Assembly (NCBI GenBank): GCA_003020985.1
Contig: PXRM01000010.1
Coordinates: forward strand, 943-64,942
Direction: 5' to 3'
Source of the DNA: Halobacteriales archaeon QS_4_70_19
Lineage (GTDB): Archaea; Halobacteriota; Halobacteria; Halobacteriales; Haloarculaceae
Length of the DNA: 64,000 bases
Position 1 is the first letter of the stretch. Each line of letters opens with the position of its first letter. The position numbers and the translations under genes were made by a program. A model generated the notes under the pieces. That model made no database searches. It was not told the DNA's origin and saw nothing but the letters and a program-made list of their open reading frames with translations. Below are positions 8,518 through 16,802 of the stretch, one piece after another.

Positions 8518-8614
8518 CTTAACTGTCCCATCGTCGTGGTTCCGACGAGACAGGCGTCCGTCGGACCCTGTTTCACACCGTAGCAGCCCTACAGGCGTAC
8601 TACGGAGGTGAACG
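8518..8614 (+). promoter_or_regulatory. Promoter and leader of the uL1-uL10-P1 operon
   Basis: A CTTAAC TATA-like element at about 8518-8523 predicts a start near 8545 and an untranslated leader of about 70 bases. It ends in a strong Shine-Dalgarno GGAGGTG at 8604-8610, four bases before the ATG. Most haloarchaeal mRNAs are leaderless, so a long leader here fits known autoregulation of archaeal L1 operons by uL1 binding its own mRNA. The leader holds GACAGG and short complementary segments, but I could not confirm an L1 site by eye. Confidence 0.5.
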
Positions 8615-9256
8615 ATGGCAGATCAGGACATGGAGAACGCCGTCGCGCAGGCGCTGGAGGAGGCCCCACCGCGGAACTTCCGCGAGACCGTGGACCTCGC
8701 TATCAACCTGCGTGACATAGACCTAGACGACCCCAGCAACCGGATCGACGAGTCGATCGTCCTTCCGTCCGGGACTGGGCAGGAGACACGTATCGTCGTG
8801 TTCGCCGAGGGCGAGACCGCTCTCAGAGCCGAGGAAGTCGCCGACGAGGTACTCGACGACGACGACCTCGAGGACCTCGGCGACGACACGGACCGGGCGA
8901 AGGACCTCGCCGAGGAGACCGACTTCTTCATCGCGGAACAGGCACTGATGCAGGACATCGGTCGCTACCTCGGGACGGTCCTGGGCCCGCGCGGGAAGAT
9001 GCCGACCCCCCTCGGTCCGGACGAGGACGTGGTCGAGACCATCAACCGCATGAAGAACACGGTCCAGGTCCGCTCGCGCGACCGACGCACCTTCCACACC
9101 CGCGTCGGCGCCGAGGACATGTCCGCGGACGAGATCGCCGACAACATCGACGTGATCGTCCGGCGGATGACGGCGGACCTGGAGAAGGGGCCCCAGAACA
9201 TCGACCGGATCTTCGTCAAGACGACGATGGGCCCGGCCACGGAGGTGCCCGTCTGA
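8615..9256 (+). CDS. rpl1: Ribosomal protein uL1
   Basis: A 213-residue uL1, the L1-stalk protein that binds 23S rRNA and moves deacylated tRNA out of the E site; in archaea it also represses its own operon. The core motif [18 protein letters not shown] is present, followed by [20 protein letters not shown] and the C-terminal [14 protein letters not shown]. Length is normal. Its TGA shares one base with the ATG of uL10 (TGATG), so translation is coupled. Confidence 0.98.
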   Translation: MADQDMENAVAQALEEAPPRNFRETVDLAINLRDIDLDDPSNRIDESIVLPSGTGQETRIVVFAEGETALRAEEVADEVLDDDDLEDLGDDTDRAKDLAEETDFFIAEQALMQDIGRYLGTVLGPRGKMPTPLGPDEDVVETINRMKNTVQVRSRDRRTFHTRVGAEDMSADEIADNIDVIVRRMTADLEKGPQNIDRIFVKTTMGPATEVPV

Positions 9257-10335
9257 TGAGCGCCGACGAAGCGGAGGCCCGGGCCGCCGCCGAGCGCAAG
9301 ACCGAGCACGTCCCCGAGTGGAAGCGCGAGGAGGTCGACGACCTCGTGTCGACGCTGGAGTCCTACGAGAGCGTCGGCGTCGTCGACATCCAGGGCATCC
9401 CCTCGCGGCAGCTCCAGGAGATGCGGCGTGACCTGTACGGGACCGCGGAACTGCGCGTCTCGCGCAACACGCTGCTCGTCCGGGCGCTAGAGGAGGTCGA
9501 CGAGGGTCTCGAGGACCTGACGGAGTTCGTCTCCGGGCAGGTCGGCCTCATCGGGACCAACGAGAACCCGTTCGGGCTCTACCAGCAGCTGGAGGCGTCG
9601 AAGACGCCGGCACCGATCAACGCCGGCGAGGTCGCCCCCAACGACATCCTCATCCCCGAGGGTGACACCGGGATCGACCCCGGGCCGTTCGTGGGCGAAC
9701 TCCAGCAGGTCGGCGCCGACGCGCGCATCCAGGACGGCTCCATCCAGGTCATGTCCGACTCGACCGTCCTCGAGGCGGGAGAGGAGGTCAGCACGGAGCT
9801 GTCGAACGTCCTCTCCGAACTCGGTATCGAGCCGAAGGAGGTCGGGCTGGACCTGCGTGGCGTCGTCTCCGACGGCGTCATGTTCGACCCCGAGGACCTC
9901 GACATCGACGTCGAGGGGTACCAGGCCGACATCGAGACCGGGGCCGCTCGCGCGCGGAACCTGTCCATCGACGCCGACTACCCGACCGCACGGACGGTCG
10001 GAAGCATGCTGGGCAAGGGCGCCAACGAGGCACGGACGCTGGCCATCGAGGCGGCCATCGAGTCGCCCGACGTGGCCGAGGACCTCGTCGCGCGGGCCGA
10101 CAGCCGGCTCCGCTCGCTCGCGGCCGCCATCGACGACGAGGAGGCGCTGCCCGAGGAACTCCGGGGGACGGCCCCCGAGCCCGCGGGTGACGCCGGCGCC
10201 GGGACGGACGCCACCGAGGACGAGGGCGAGGAGGAACAGGCCGACGATCAGACCGAAGACGCCGAGGCCGACGCCGACGACACCGACGATGACGACGGTG
10301 CCGACGGTGGCGAGGCCCTCGGGGAGATGTTCTGA
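9256..10335 (+). CDS. rpl10: Ribosomal protein uL10 (acidic stalk protein P0)
   Basis: A 359-residue archaeal P0. The N-terminal rRNA-binding domain ([43 protein letters not shown]) and insertion domain are followed by helical spine segments that bind P1 dimers ([24 protein letters not shown]). The last 60 residues are an acidic hinge ending ALGEMF, in place of the GFGMF-like tip of other archaea. It is the middle gene of the operon, with a five-base gap to P1. Confidence 0.97.
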   Translation: MSADEAEARAAAERKTEHVPEWKREEVDDLVSTLESYESVGVVDIQGIPSRQLQEMRRDLYGTAELRVSRNTLLVRALEEVDEGLEDLTEFVSGQVGLIGTNENPFGLYQQLEASKTPAPINAGEVAPNDILIPEGDTGIDPGPFVGELQQVGADARIQDGSIQVMSDSTVLEAGEEVSTELSNVLSELGIEPKEVGLDLRGVVSDGVMFDPEDLDIDVEGYQADIETGAARARNLSIDADYPTARTVGSMLGKGANEARTLAIEAAIESPDVAEDLVARADSRLRSLAAAIDDEEALPEELRGTAPEPAGDAGAGTDATEDEGEEEQADDQTEDAEADADDTDDDDGADGGEALGEMF

Positions 10336-10340
10336 CAACA

Positions 10341-10715
10341 ATGGAATACGTTTACGCAGCACTCATCCTGAACGAGACGGACGAAGAGATCAACGAAGAC
10401 AACCTGACCGACGTACTCGAGGCCGCCGGAGCCGACGTCGAGGAGTCCCGCGTCAAGGCCCTCGTGGCCGCGCTGGAGGACGTCGACATCGAGGAGGCCG
10501 TCGAGGGTGCCGCCGCGGTGCCCGCGGGCGGTGCCGGTGGCGCCGCTGCCGGTGGCGCCGCTGCCGGTGGCGCCGCGGGCGATTCCGATGCCGACGAGGC
10601 CGAGGCCGACGAGGGCGGCGAGGAGGAGGACGACGAGGCCGAGGCCGACGAAGCCGGCGACGACGACGAGGACGACGAGGCCAGCGGCGAGGGCCTCGGC
10701 GAGCTGTTCGGCTGA
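10341..10715 (+). CDS. rpl12: Ribosomal protein P1 (archaeal L12)
   Basis: A 124-residue acidic stalk protein that recruits translation factors. The N-terminal dimerisation domain ([30 protein letters not shown]) is followed by an Ala/Gly hinge with three near-identical [12 protein letters not shown] units and an Asp/Glu-rich tail ending GLGELFG. The C-terminal motif matches the end of uL10 in the same operon, as expected for a shared factor-binding tip. Last gene of the operon. Confidence 0.98.
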   Translation: MEYVYAALILNETDEEINEDNLTDVLEAAGADVEESRVKALVAALEDVDIEEAVEGAAAVPAGGAGGAAAGGAAAGGAAGDSDADEAEADEGGEEEDDEAEADEAGDDDEDDEASGEGLGELFG

Positions 10716-10887
10716 ACCGGGCCGCACCACGCGGTCACCGACACACTTCTTTCGGGTCAACGGGAGCCAGCGACGGCGCCAGCGGCGATTATTCGGTTAC
10801 GGACGAGATGACGGAGCTATCACTGCTCCAGGACGATAACGGGGCGGATCGTTCGAGAATTCCGACAGCAGCCGCCGAATCCCCGTG

Positions 10888-11064
10888 TCAGTCCGCGACG
10901 AGGTAGGTCCGGCCGCCCTTGCGCTCGAGGTAGCAGTCGGCGTCCGTGTCGCGGGCGAACTCGACGATTTCCGCGGGCGGGCGTCCGCTCACGTCGAAGA
11001 CGCGGCGGTCGGGACCGGGCGTGCTGGTGGTATCGGTCCGCACGCGGACGGTGTCTATCGACAT
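10888..11064 (-). CDS. Small hypothetical protein
   Basis: A 58-residue frame starting MSIDTVRVRTDTTSTPGPDRRVFDVSG and ending DADCYLERKGGRTYLVAD. The pattern suggests a small alpha/beta domain (strand, helix PPAEIVEFARDT, hairpin CYLERKGGRTYLV). I do not recognise a family. The ATG at 11064 is chosen over a much longer in-frame upstream extension that is low-complexity and antisense to the next gene's promoter region. Codon usage fits the neighbours. Confidence 0.65.
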   Translation of the reverse strand: MSIDTVRVRTDTTSTPGPDRRVFDVSGRPPAEIVEFARDTDADCYLERKGGRTYLVAD

Positions 11065-11251
11065 GGACGGGAAGACGTGTCCGGTAGGTATGAACGCCAG
11101 CCACCCGGAGTGGAAGTGAAACCGCCCGACGTGAGACGGGTACCCGAAGCGCGCCGATCCCATCGACGAGCGGACGTGTCGCGGGATGGACAGGGCTAAC
11201 TTGCTGGTCGCGGGAGAGGAGCACGATGAGCGTCCACACGCCTGCACGGAC

Positions 11252-11258
11252 GGAGGTG
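11252..11258 (+). promoter_or_regulatory. Ribosome binding site that fixes the start at 11267
   Basis: GGAGGTG, a perfect match to the archaeal anti-Shine-Dalgarno, lies eight bases before the ATG at 11267. This decides against the in-frame start at 11186. Confidence 0.75.
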
Positions 11259-11266
11259 CTGTCCGG

Positions 11267-12382
11267 ATGGTCGAACTGACGACCGTCCTCCTGCTGGCCC
11301 TCGTCGCGTTCGCGGGCGGGGCCTTCGGCGCGTCGCTGGGGGCCCTCCCGGCGTTCGCGTTCACCGGCCTCGTCATCATCGTCGGCGAGGTCGTGAACAT
11401 CGGACGGGACGTGACGACCGCTGCCGCCGGTGACCCCGGCGCACTCGGCACGTACGGCATCACCGCCAACGTCGGCCTGGGAGCCGGCTTCGGTCCCCAC
11501 GTCGCGTTCGCCGGCGGGGTGGCCGCCGCGGCGTACGCGGCCCGGCGCGGGAAGCTGAACGCCGGGTTCGACTACCACGAGGCCAAGAACATCACCCACT
11601 CGCTCGGGACGGACGCCGACGTGCTGGCAGTCGGCGGGGCCTTCGGCGCCGTCGGCTACCTCGTCTACTACCTGTCGCTGGAGGCACTGGTGCTCCCCTT
11701 CGACCCGGTGGCGTTCAGCATCGTCGTCACCGCCTTCCTCCACCGGATCGCCTTCGGCTACCCGCTGGTCGGCGATGTCAGGGGCGGCCTGCTCGACATG
11801 TCGCCGTTCGAGCGCGGCGAGCGCCGCGAGCCCGTAACCGACGGCGTCGGAACGGGCGAGGGACTGGACCCCGCCGAGAAGACCGCTACGGAGCGGCGGT
11901 TCGTCGTGGAGCCGTGGCTCCCCCACCAGTACCGGTGGCGCGACGTGGCCGTCCTCGGCGCCGTCGTCGGTGTCTTCAGCGCGTACATCGCCTACGTGAC
12001 CGCCAGCCCGTTCCTCGGGTTCGGCATCACCGCGGCGTCGCTCGTCTTCCTCAGCCTCGGGATGGAGGAGTTCCCGGTCACGCACCACATGGCGCTCCCG
12101 GCGGGCCTGCTGGTGGTCGCGCTGGTGCCGGGCGCGCCGGGGCCGGAACTGACGGCCGCGGCGGTCCAGTCGGCGGTGCCGCTGTGGATGGTCGTGGCAG
12201 GCGGCGCCGCGCTGGGACTCGTCGGTGGCCTCCTCGGCGAACTCTCCCAGCGGGTGCTGTACGCCCACGCCGACACGCACCTCGACCCGCCGGCCGCCTC
12301 CATCGTCCTGACGACCTTCCTGATTGCGCTCCTGGACATTGCGGGCCTGTTCTCGCAGGCCTTCGTCCCGACCGGTCTCTGA
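11267..12382 (+). CDS. Multi-spanning membrane protein, unknown function
   Basis: A 371-residue integral membrane protein with about ten hydrophobic helices. It is glycine-rich near the N-terminus (LVAFAGGAFGASLGALPAFAFTG, GLGAGFGPHVAFAGG). A polar, conserved-looking cytosolic stretch YHEAKNITHSLGTDAD lies at about residues 105-120, and a hydrophilic loop of about 45 residues lies in the middle (SPFERGERREPVTDGVGTGEGL to WRDVAVLG). I recognise it as a conserved haloarchaeal membrane protein but cannot assign transport or enzymatic activity. It is convergent with cutA, 13 bases apart. Confidence 0.82.
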   Translation: MVELTTVLLLALVAFAGGAFGASLGALPAFAFTGLVIIVGEVVNIGRDVTTAAAGDPGALGTYGITANVGLGAGFGPHVAFAGGVAAAAYAARRGKLNAGFDYHEAKNITHSLGTDADVLAVGGAFGAVGYLVYYLSLEALVLPFDPVAFSIVVTAFLHRIAFGYPLVGDVRGGLLDMSPFERGERREPVTDGVGTGEGLDPAEKTATERRFVVEPWLPHQYRWRDVAVLGAVVGVFSAYIAYVTASPFLGFGITAASLVFLSLGMEEFPVTHHMALPAGLLVVALVPGAPGPELTAAAVQSAVPLWMVVAGGAALGLVGGLLGELSQRVLYAHADTHLDPPAASIVLTTFLIALLDIAGLFSQAFVPTGL

Positions 12383-12395
12383 GCGGTCGGACCGG

Positions 12396-12707
12396 CTACT
12401 CCGCCGGCTCGACGGCCTCCTCGCGCCACGCGGCGAACGCCGGCAGCACGTCGCTCTCCTCGAACCGCTCGACGCACGGGACGTCGTACGGGTGGTGCTC
12501 CTCGACGTGGGTGACCAGTTCCGGATAGCGCTCGGCCGTGGTCTTCGCGAGGAGGACGACCTCCTCGTCGGTCACGACCGCACCGTCCCAGCGGTAGACG
12601 GAGTCGCAGGCCACCCGGTTGACGCAGGCGGCGAGCCGCTCCGCGACGAGCGACTCCGCGAGGTCGGCGGCGGCGTCCGGGGGCGCCGTGATGTAGACGG
12701 TCGGCAT
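12396..12707 (-). CDS. cutA: Divalent-cation tolerance protein CutA
   Basis: A 103-residue CutA1 protein, a small trimeric ferredoxin-like-fold protein linked to copper and divalent metal tolerance and of uncertain mechanism. Signatures are the N-terminal MPTVYITAPPDAAADLAESLVAERLAACVN, the YRWDG strand, LLAKTT and the C-terminal HPYDVPCVERF. Length is standard. It follows the HEWD gene on the same strand with a 13-base gap, so the two may be cotranscribed. Confidence 0.95.
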   Translation of the reverse strand: MPTVYITAPPDAAADLAESLVAERLAACVNRVACDSVYRWDGAVVTDEEVVLLAKTTAERYPELVTHVEEHHPYDVPCVERFEESDVLPAFAAWREEAVEPAE

Positions 12708-12720
12708 GCGCCGGAAACCG

Positions 12721-12909
12721 TCAGGCCTCCCCCTCCCTGACGGGGCTGTACCGGCCGTTGATGTCCCACTCGTGGATGCAGTGGCGGTCGCCGACGAGGC
12801 GCTCGCCGTCCGCGACCCGGATCACCCACTTGCCCTGTTCGCTGTCCCAGACGTCCTCCCGGCCGCACCGCTCGCACGAGCGCTCGGTGGGGGGAACGAT
12901 CTCGACCAT
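12721..12909 (-). CDS. HEWD family zinc-ribbon protein
   Basis: A 62-residue haloarchaeal protein with a CERC pair near the N-terminus, the segment DVWDSEQGKWVIRV, a second Cys (RHCIHEWDINGRYSP) and the His-Glu-Trp-Asp motif that names the family. It probably binds one zinc. Function is unknown. The ATG at 12909 gives the family length; the longer upstream in-frame extension is antisense to the PEBP gene. Confidence 0.85.
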   Translation of the reverse strand: MVEIVPPTERSCERCGREDVWDSEQGKWVIRVADGERLVGDRHCIHEWDINGRYSPVREGEA

Positions 12910-12996
12910 ACCGACTGCAGGACGCTGGGGGGCTTCAATCCCGCGGCGCCCGGCGTCGAACGCAGGCGCTTTCCCGGTGTCGCGCGTAGCCCGGGT

Positions 12997-13590
12997 ATGC
13001 AGCGACGCGCGCTGCTGGCGACGCTCGGGGCCGCGAGCGGCGCCGTCGCGGGCTGTGTGACCATCGGTGGCTCGACCCCGACGCCCGGGGAGCTGGTCGT
13101 CGACTCGCCGGCCTTCGAGGACGGGGGAACCATCCCCCGCGAGCACACCTGCGACGGGCCGGGGCGGTCGCCGCCGTTCACCTTCGGCGGGCTCCCGGAG
13201 CCGACAGAGGCGGTGGCGCTCACCTGCCGGTACCCGAACAGCCTCGCGCAGAACTTCGACCACTGGCAGCTCTGGAACGTCCCGCCGGAGCGCGGCGAGA
13301 TCCCCGCCGGCCTGCCGGACACCGGGACGCTCCCGGACCTCGGCGATGCCCGCCAGGGCGAGAACGGGGTCGGCGAGGTCGGCTACCTGCCGGTCTGTCC
13401 GCCGCCGACGCTGGGGGAGGAGGAGTACCGCTTCCGCTTCTACGCGCTGCGGCGCCCGCTCGACCTCCCCGGCGGGGCGAACCAGGAGCAGTTCGAGGAG
13501 GAACTGGAGGGGGCGGTCCTCGCCAGCCTCCGTTACGTCGGGTACTACGCCCGTCCCGACGTGGTGACCGGGACCGCCCGTGGCCGGTAG
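12997..13590 (+). CDS. PEBP/YbhB-YbcL family lipoprotein
   Basis: A 197-residue secreted protein of the phosphatidylethanolamine-binding/Raf-kinase-inhibitor-like family. The N-terminus MQRRALLATLGAASGAVAGC has a twin-arginine-like start and a lipobox ending at Cys20, so it is probably Tat-exported and lipid-anchored. Family motifs are SPAFEDGGTIPREHTCDGPGRSPPF, the DHWQLWNVPP strand (usually H-W--nIp) and YRFRFYALRRPLDLPGGA. The ligand in archaea is unknown. Divergent from the HEWD gene, 87 bases apart. Confidence 0.9.
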   Translation: MQRRALLATLGAASGAVAGCVTIGGSTPTPGELVVDSPAFEDGGTIPREHTCDGPGRSPPFTFGGLPEPTEAVALTCRYPNSLAQNFDHWQLWNVPPERGEIPAGLPDTGTLPDLGDARQGENGVGEVGYLPVCPPPTLGEEEYRFRFYALRRPLDLPGGANQEQFEEELEGAVLASLRYVGYYARPDVVTGTARGR

Positions 13591-13602
13591 CCGCGCCGGA
13601 CC

Positions 13603-14115
13603 TCAGTCGTCCGCTGTGGTCCCTCTCCCGGTGTCGAGGCGGTACCTGCACTCGCGGTATCGCTCCCCGTCGATCTCCGTCTCGGCGTCCTCGTCCACGA
13701 GTTCGAACCCCGAAGCCTCGTAGAACGCCCGTCCGTGCTCGTTGGCTGCCAGCACCATGGCACGGATCTCGTCGACGCCGGCCTCGAACAGGTCGTCGAC
13801 CGTCCGGTCCAGCAGTGCCGTCCCGACCCCCCGCTCGCGGTAGCCCGGAGCGACGTAGAGCCGGAGCAGGTCCCCCCAGTTCTCGGCCACGTAGGCGTGC
13901 GCGAACCCGACGACCTCGTTCTCCAGGCTGGCGACGAGCACCAGCGCGTCGTCTCGCTCGATGGCGGTCGTCATGGCCGACTCGTCGTACCAGTCGGTGG
14001 CGGCATCGGCCGTGTTCTCCCTGTTCAACACGTCCGGATAGTCGACCCGCCACGTCGCACGAGCCACCCGCTCGATGGCGGCCGTGTCCGACGTGGATGC
14101 CGTACGGACTATCAT
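13603..14115 (-). CDS. GNAT family N-acetyltransferase
   Basis: A 170-residue acetyltransferase. The fold order is seen as IVRTASTSDTAAIERVARATW (motif C), LVASLENEVVGFAHAYV (motif D), LLRLYVAPGYRERGVGTALLDRTVDDL (motif A, with the R/Q-x-x-G-x-G/A acetyl-CoA loop as RERGVG) and NEHGRAFYEASGFELVD (motif B). The substrate is unknown. The ATG at 14115 is preferred to a TTG at 14124. It is divergent from the methyltransferase gene, with an AT-rich shared promoter region (14116-14219). Confidence 0.93.
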   Translation of the reverse strand: MIVRTASTSDTAAIERVARATWRVDYPDVLNRENTADAATDWYDESAMTTAIERDDALVLVASLENEVVGFAHAYVAENWGDLLRLYVAPGYRERGVGTALLDRTVDDLFEAGVDEIRAMVLAANEHGRAFYEASGFELVDEDAETEIDGERYRECRYRLDTGRGTTADD

Positions 14116-14219
14116 GAACGACAATTAGTATTGGAGCGACTTGAGTGGTCCCCCGACGATCTGACCCGGCGGCCGGGCGCCACGGGGGTGTTTATCACCG
14201 GCCCGGTCGAACCGGAGCC

Positions 14220-14771
14220 ATGGGATTCCACACGTACGACGTCGAACGGGCCGACGCGCTGGAGGACCCCGGCCGCTACGAGTACGTCTCCGTCGACGAG
14301 CTGTTGGCGCTGTTCGACCCGTCCGGCGAGGTGGCGGATCTGGGCAGCGGCACGGGGTTCTACACCGACGACGTGGCGCCCTACGCCGAGACGGTCCACG
14401 CGGTCGACGTGCAGCCGGCGATGCACGACCTGTACCGGGAGAAGGGGGCACCGGGGAACGTCCGGTTCGTCACCGCGGAGGCCGCGGACCTCCCGTTCGC
14501 CGACGACGCACTCGACAGTGCCTTCTCGACGATGACCTACCACGAGTTCGCCAGCCCGGACGCCCTGGCCGAACTCGCGCGCGTCGTCCGCCCCGACGGC
14601 CTGGTGGGGACCGCCGACTGGTCCGCAGCAGGCGAGGGCGAGGCCGGGCCGCCACGGAGCGAACGGTTCGACGTGAACGACGCCATCTCCGCGTTCGAGG
14701 CCGCCGGATTCTCCATCGAGCGGGCCGAGGAGCGACGGGAGACCTTCGTCCTGCGGGCGCGGCTGGATTGA
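14220..14771 (+). CDS. Class I SAM-dependent methyltransferase
   Basis: A 183-residue methyltransferase (Methyltransf_11 type). Motif I is VADLGSGTGFYTDDVA and motif II acidic strand end is VHAVDVQPAM; RFVTAEAADLPFADDALD is the post-II SAM-adenine region and LARVVRPDGLVGTADW is motif III. The C-terminal half is short, so a small-molecule or lipid substrate is more likely than rRNA, but nothing fixes it. The ATG at 14220 starts MGFHTYDVERADAL, usual for this haloarchaeal group. Confidence 0.9.
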   Translation: MGFHTYDVERADALEDPGRYEYVSVDELLALFDPSGEVADLGSGTGFYTDDVAPYAETVHAVDVQPAMHDLYREKGAPGNVRFVTAEAADLPFADDALDSAFSTMTYHEFASPDALAELARVVRPDGLVGTADWSAAGEGEAGPPRSERFDVNDAISAFEAAGFSIERAEERRETFVLRARLD

Positions 14772-14876
14772 ACGTTCGTCCACCGAAATCCGAGATGAAT
14801 CCTGCATTGAGGACATATAGCGCCACGAACATACCCATAGGGAAGATGTTTTCCTCCTTCGTCCGTGGTCGTGCGT

Positions 14877-15023
14877 GTGAGCAGATTCACCGACCCGCAC
14901 ACGCCGGTCGAGGACAGGTACGAGTGCTACGAGTGCAGCGCCGGCGTCGTCGCCGGCGAGTTCCCCGGCCCGTGTCCCGACTGCGGTAGCCGCGTCCGCA
15001 ACATCGCCGTGCCGTGGGAGTGA
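14877..15023 (+). CDS. Rubrerythrin-like zinc-ribbon small protein
   Basis: A 48-residue protein starting at GTG (VSRFTDPHTPVEDRYECYECSAG) with two CxxC pairs (CYEC and CPDC) forming a rubredoxin-like knuckle, ending RVRNIAVPWE. Haloarchaeal genomes carry many such proteins, annotated as rubrerythrin-like domain proteins. Function is unknown. A second in-frame GTG two codons upstream (14871) is an alternative start. Confidence 0.75.
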   Translation: MSRFTDPHTPVEDRYECYECSAGVVAGEFPGPCPDCGSRVRNIAVPWE

Positions 15024-15100
15024 AGCGGTCGGCGTTCAGGTACCTCCCGCCGAACGTCGGTCCGGTCGACGGACGTGTGGTGTGTTACCGTTGACCACAA

Positions 15101-15108
15101 TTCTTATG
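15101..15108 (+). promoter_or_regulatory. TATA-like box before the candidate structured RNA
   Basis: TTCTTATG lies within the only AT-rich patch of the gene-free region (CACAATTCTTATGTCC). It is placed to start transcription near 15125-15130, exactly where the first strong hairpin of the candidate RNA begins. Confidence 0.45.
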
Positions 15109-15124
15109 TCCGTCCGGCCCTACA

Positions 15125-15450
15125 GGGTCGACTGCTCCCGGAGTCGACGGGGACACACCGGACGACTCGGCCGAAGCGACAGCGAGGCCGAGTTGGGGGC
15201 AACCACCGAAGGGCCCGTCACAGGGCCACGAGGAGAACGCCTCGAAGGAGAACCGCAGCCGCCCACCAGCCGGCCATCCGGATGGCCGGACGCGAAGGCC
15301 AACTACCGGACGTCGTGTGAACGGCGTTCGCGAACCCGACGTGGCACGCACAACGGTCGGTGCGAGTCCGACGAAAGCCCACACGGGCACGCCGGTGCGA
15401 ACCCGGCTCACGTGCCTGCCGTGCCGGAAGGGCCGTACGGGCCGTGGAAA
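15125..15450 (+). ncRNA. Candidate structured non-coding RNA, unidentified
   Basis: The stretch from 15024 to 15633 has no credible gene on either strand. From 15125 it holds a dense series of hairpins: 15127-15148 (7-bp stem), 15163-15195 (10-bp stem, 13-base loop), 15212-15227, 15229-15244, a perfect 20-base palindrome at 15270-15289, and 15377-15388. Two hairpins with 5-bp stems and 7-base T-loop-like loops follow at 15356-15372 (loop TGCGAGT) and 15391-15407 (loop TGCGAAC). I do not find the RNase P core (GAGGAAAGTCC) or the SRP helix 8 sequence, so neither is claimed. The ferritin-like/DtxR operon starts 180 bases downstream. Confidence 0.5.
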
Positions 15451-15633
15451 ACGTCTCCCGTCCGGGTCCAATCCGCGACTCCGGGATTTCCCGCGCGCCC
15501 GACTCCGAGCGGTGCGACCGCTCGTGCCGTCCCCGAATCTGGCGAGGGAACCGCTTAAGTCCGCGGATACCCGACGGGAAGGTATGCCAGCAGCGGCGCG
15601 ACAACGAGGCGCAGACCCAGGGGGTGGACGGCC

Positions 15634-16119
15634 GTGAGCCTCTCGTACCCGGTCGCCTCCGACCACCAGCTCGCCCGGCTCCTCCAGATCGGTATGGTCC
15701 TGGAGGAGGTCGTCGAGGCCCGTGCGTACAAGCACGCCGAGTCGCTCGCCCCCGCCGACCGCGACGTCGAACTGGAGGCGTTGCTCGAGGACGCCGCCGA
15801 GGAGTCCGCCGACCATCGCGCCGAGCTGGAGGCGCTCGTCGACGAACTCGAGGGGGACCCGGTCGCCTACGAGGAGATCGAGGAGCTGGTCGCGGCCCGC
15901 TACGAGGCCGACACGGACACCGACGGGGTTCTGTACGACCAGCTCGCCAACGAGGAGACCGCCTACAAGTTCTACGACGACCTCATCGAGGCCATCGAGG
16001 GGTCGGACGTACGGTTCAGCATCGACCGCGACCGCCTGCTCACCACGCTCCGCGACGTCCGTGAGGACGAGGCCGAGGGGGTCGAGGACGTCACCCGACT
16101 GATGGAGGCCCGCGAATGA
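15634..16119 (+). CDS. Ferritin-like/rubrerythrin-related helical protein
   Basis: A 161-residue mostly helical acidic protein. The helices carry spaced Glu/His residues as in ferritin-like four-helix bundles: LLQIGMVLEEVVEARAYKHAE, EDAAEESADHRAELEALVDEL and LYDQLANEETAYKFYDDLIEAIE. The E-x-x-x and E-x-x-H pairs suggest a di-metal site, though it is not certain that all ligands are kept. The GTG start at 15634 is preceded by a G-rich site. Its stop overlaps the ATG of the DtxR gene (ATGA), a layout that suggests control of iron or manganese storage. Confidence 0.8.
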   Translation: MSLSYPVASDHQLARLLQIGMVLEEVVEARAYKHAESLAPADRDVELEALLEDAAEESADHRAELEALVDELEGDPVAYEEIEELVAARYEADTDTDGVLYDQLANEETAYKFYDDLIEAIEGSDVRFSIDRDRLLTTLRDVREDEAEGVEDVTRLMEARE

Positions 16120-16571
16120 ACACGCAGAACCAGTACCTCAAGGCGATCTACCTGGTCCAGCAGCAGGCCGACGGCCCCGCCTCGACGGGGAAGGTCGCCG
16201 AGGCGCTCGACGTCTCGCCGGCCTCGGCCAACGAGATGATCGGCAAGCTCGAGGAGGCCGGCCTCGCCGACCACGAGAAGTACACGGGCGTCGACCTCAC
16301 GGACGAGGGCATCCACCGCGCCCGCGAGGCGCTCCGGACCTACTGCATCATCGAGCGGTTCCTCGTGGAGGTGCTCGAGGTCGAGGAGTTCCGCGCCGAG
16401 GCCCGTCAGCTCGAGTCCGTCATCGACGAGACCGTCGCCGACCGACTCGACACCATCATCGACCGGGACCCCGCCTGCCCGGACTGCTTCGACGCCGAGG
16501 CCGACGTCTGCGGGCATCTCGTCGACGACCTCGATATCGACCTGGAGCTGGAGTCCGAGGCGGCCGACTGA
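16116..16571 (+). CDS. DtxR/SirR family metal-dependent regulator
   Basis: A 151-residue metalloregulator. The N-terminal winged helix (NTQNQYLKAIYLVQQ, ASTGKVAEALDVSPASANEMIGKLEEAGLADHEKYTGVDLT) is followed by a dimerisation and metal-binding domain (YCIIERFLVEVLEVEEFRAEARQLESVID). A C-terminal segment with CPDCFDAEADVCGHL is common in short haloarchaeal members lacking the SH3 domain. It senses Fe2+ or Mn2+ in studied relatives. It is translationally coupled to the ferritin-like gene. Confidence 0.93.
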   Translation: MNTQNQYLKAIYLVQQQADGPASTGKVAEALDVSPASANEMIGKLEEAGLADHEKYTGVDLTDEGIHRAREALRTYCIIERFLVEVLEVEEFRAEARQLESVIDETVADRLDTIIDRDPACPDCFDAEADVCGHLVDDLDIDLELESEAAD

Positions 16572-16802
16572 CAGCGTTCCGCTTTCACTCCGCTCGGCGC
16601 TGGTTCAACTCCGCACCCAGCCTCCTCGATTCCATGGGTCACATCGAGCCGATCGGAACCTTCGACGACCCGCAGGATGCTCATAACGTGATCCGTCTCT
16701 GTCGGTCCCGCCACGGACGGGGCGAGGCCGGGAACATCGAGTTACCCGCCCCGAACGCGCAATCATAACCCTATTGCTGAACCAACCGCAACACGCGAAC
16801 GC

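Noticed and set aside
15024..15633. RNase P RNA, SRP RNA or cobalamin riboswitch
   Set aside because: The RNase P core GAGGAAAGTCC, the SRP helix 8 GGAAGG-AGCAGC segment and the B12 box are not present on either strand, although GCCGGTGCGAACCCGGC resembles part of the cobalamin element.
16634..16768. 44-codon open frame starting MGHIEPIGTFDDPQDAHNV between DtxR and tRNA-Gln
   Set aside because: Too short and with no family or ribosome-binding support; kept as doubtful rather than annotated.
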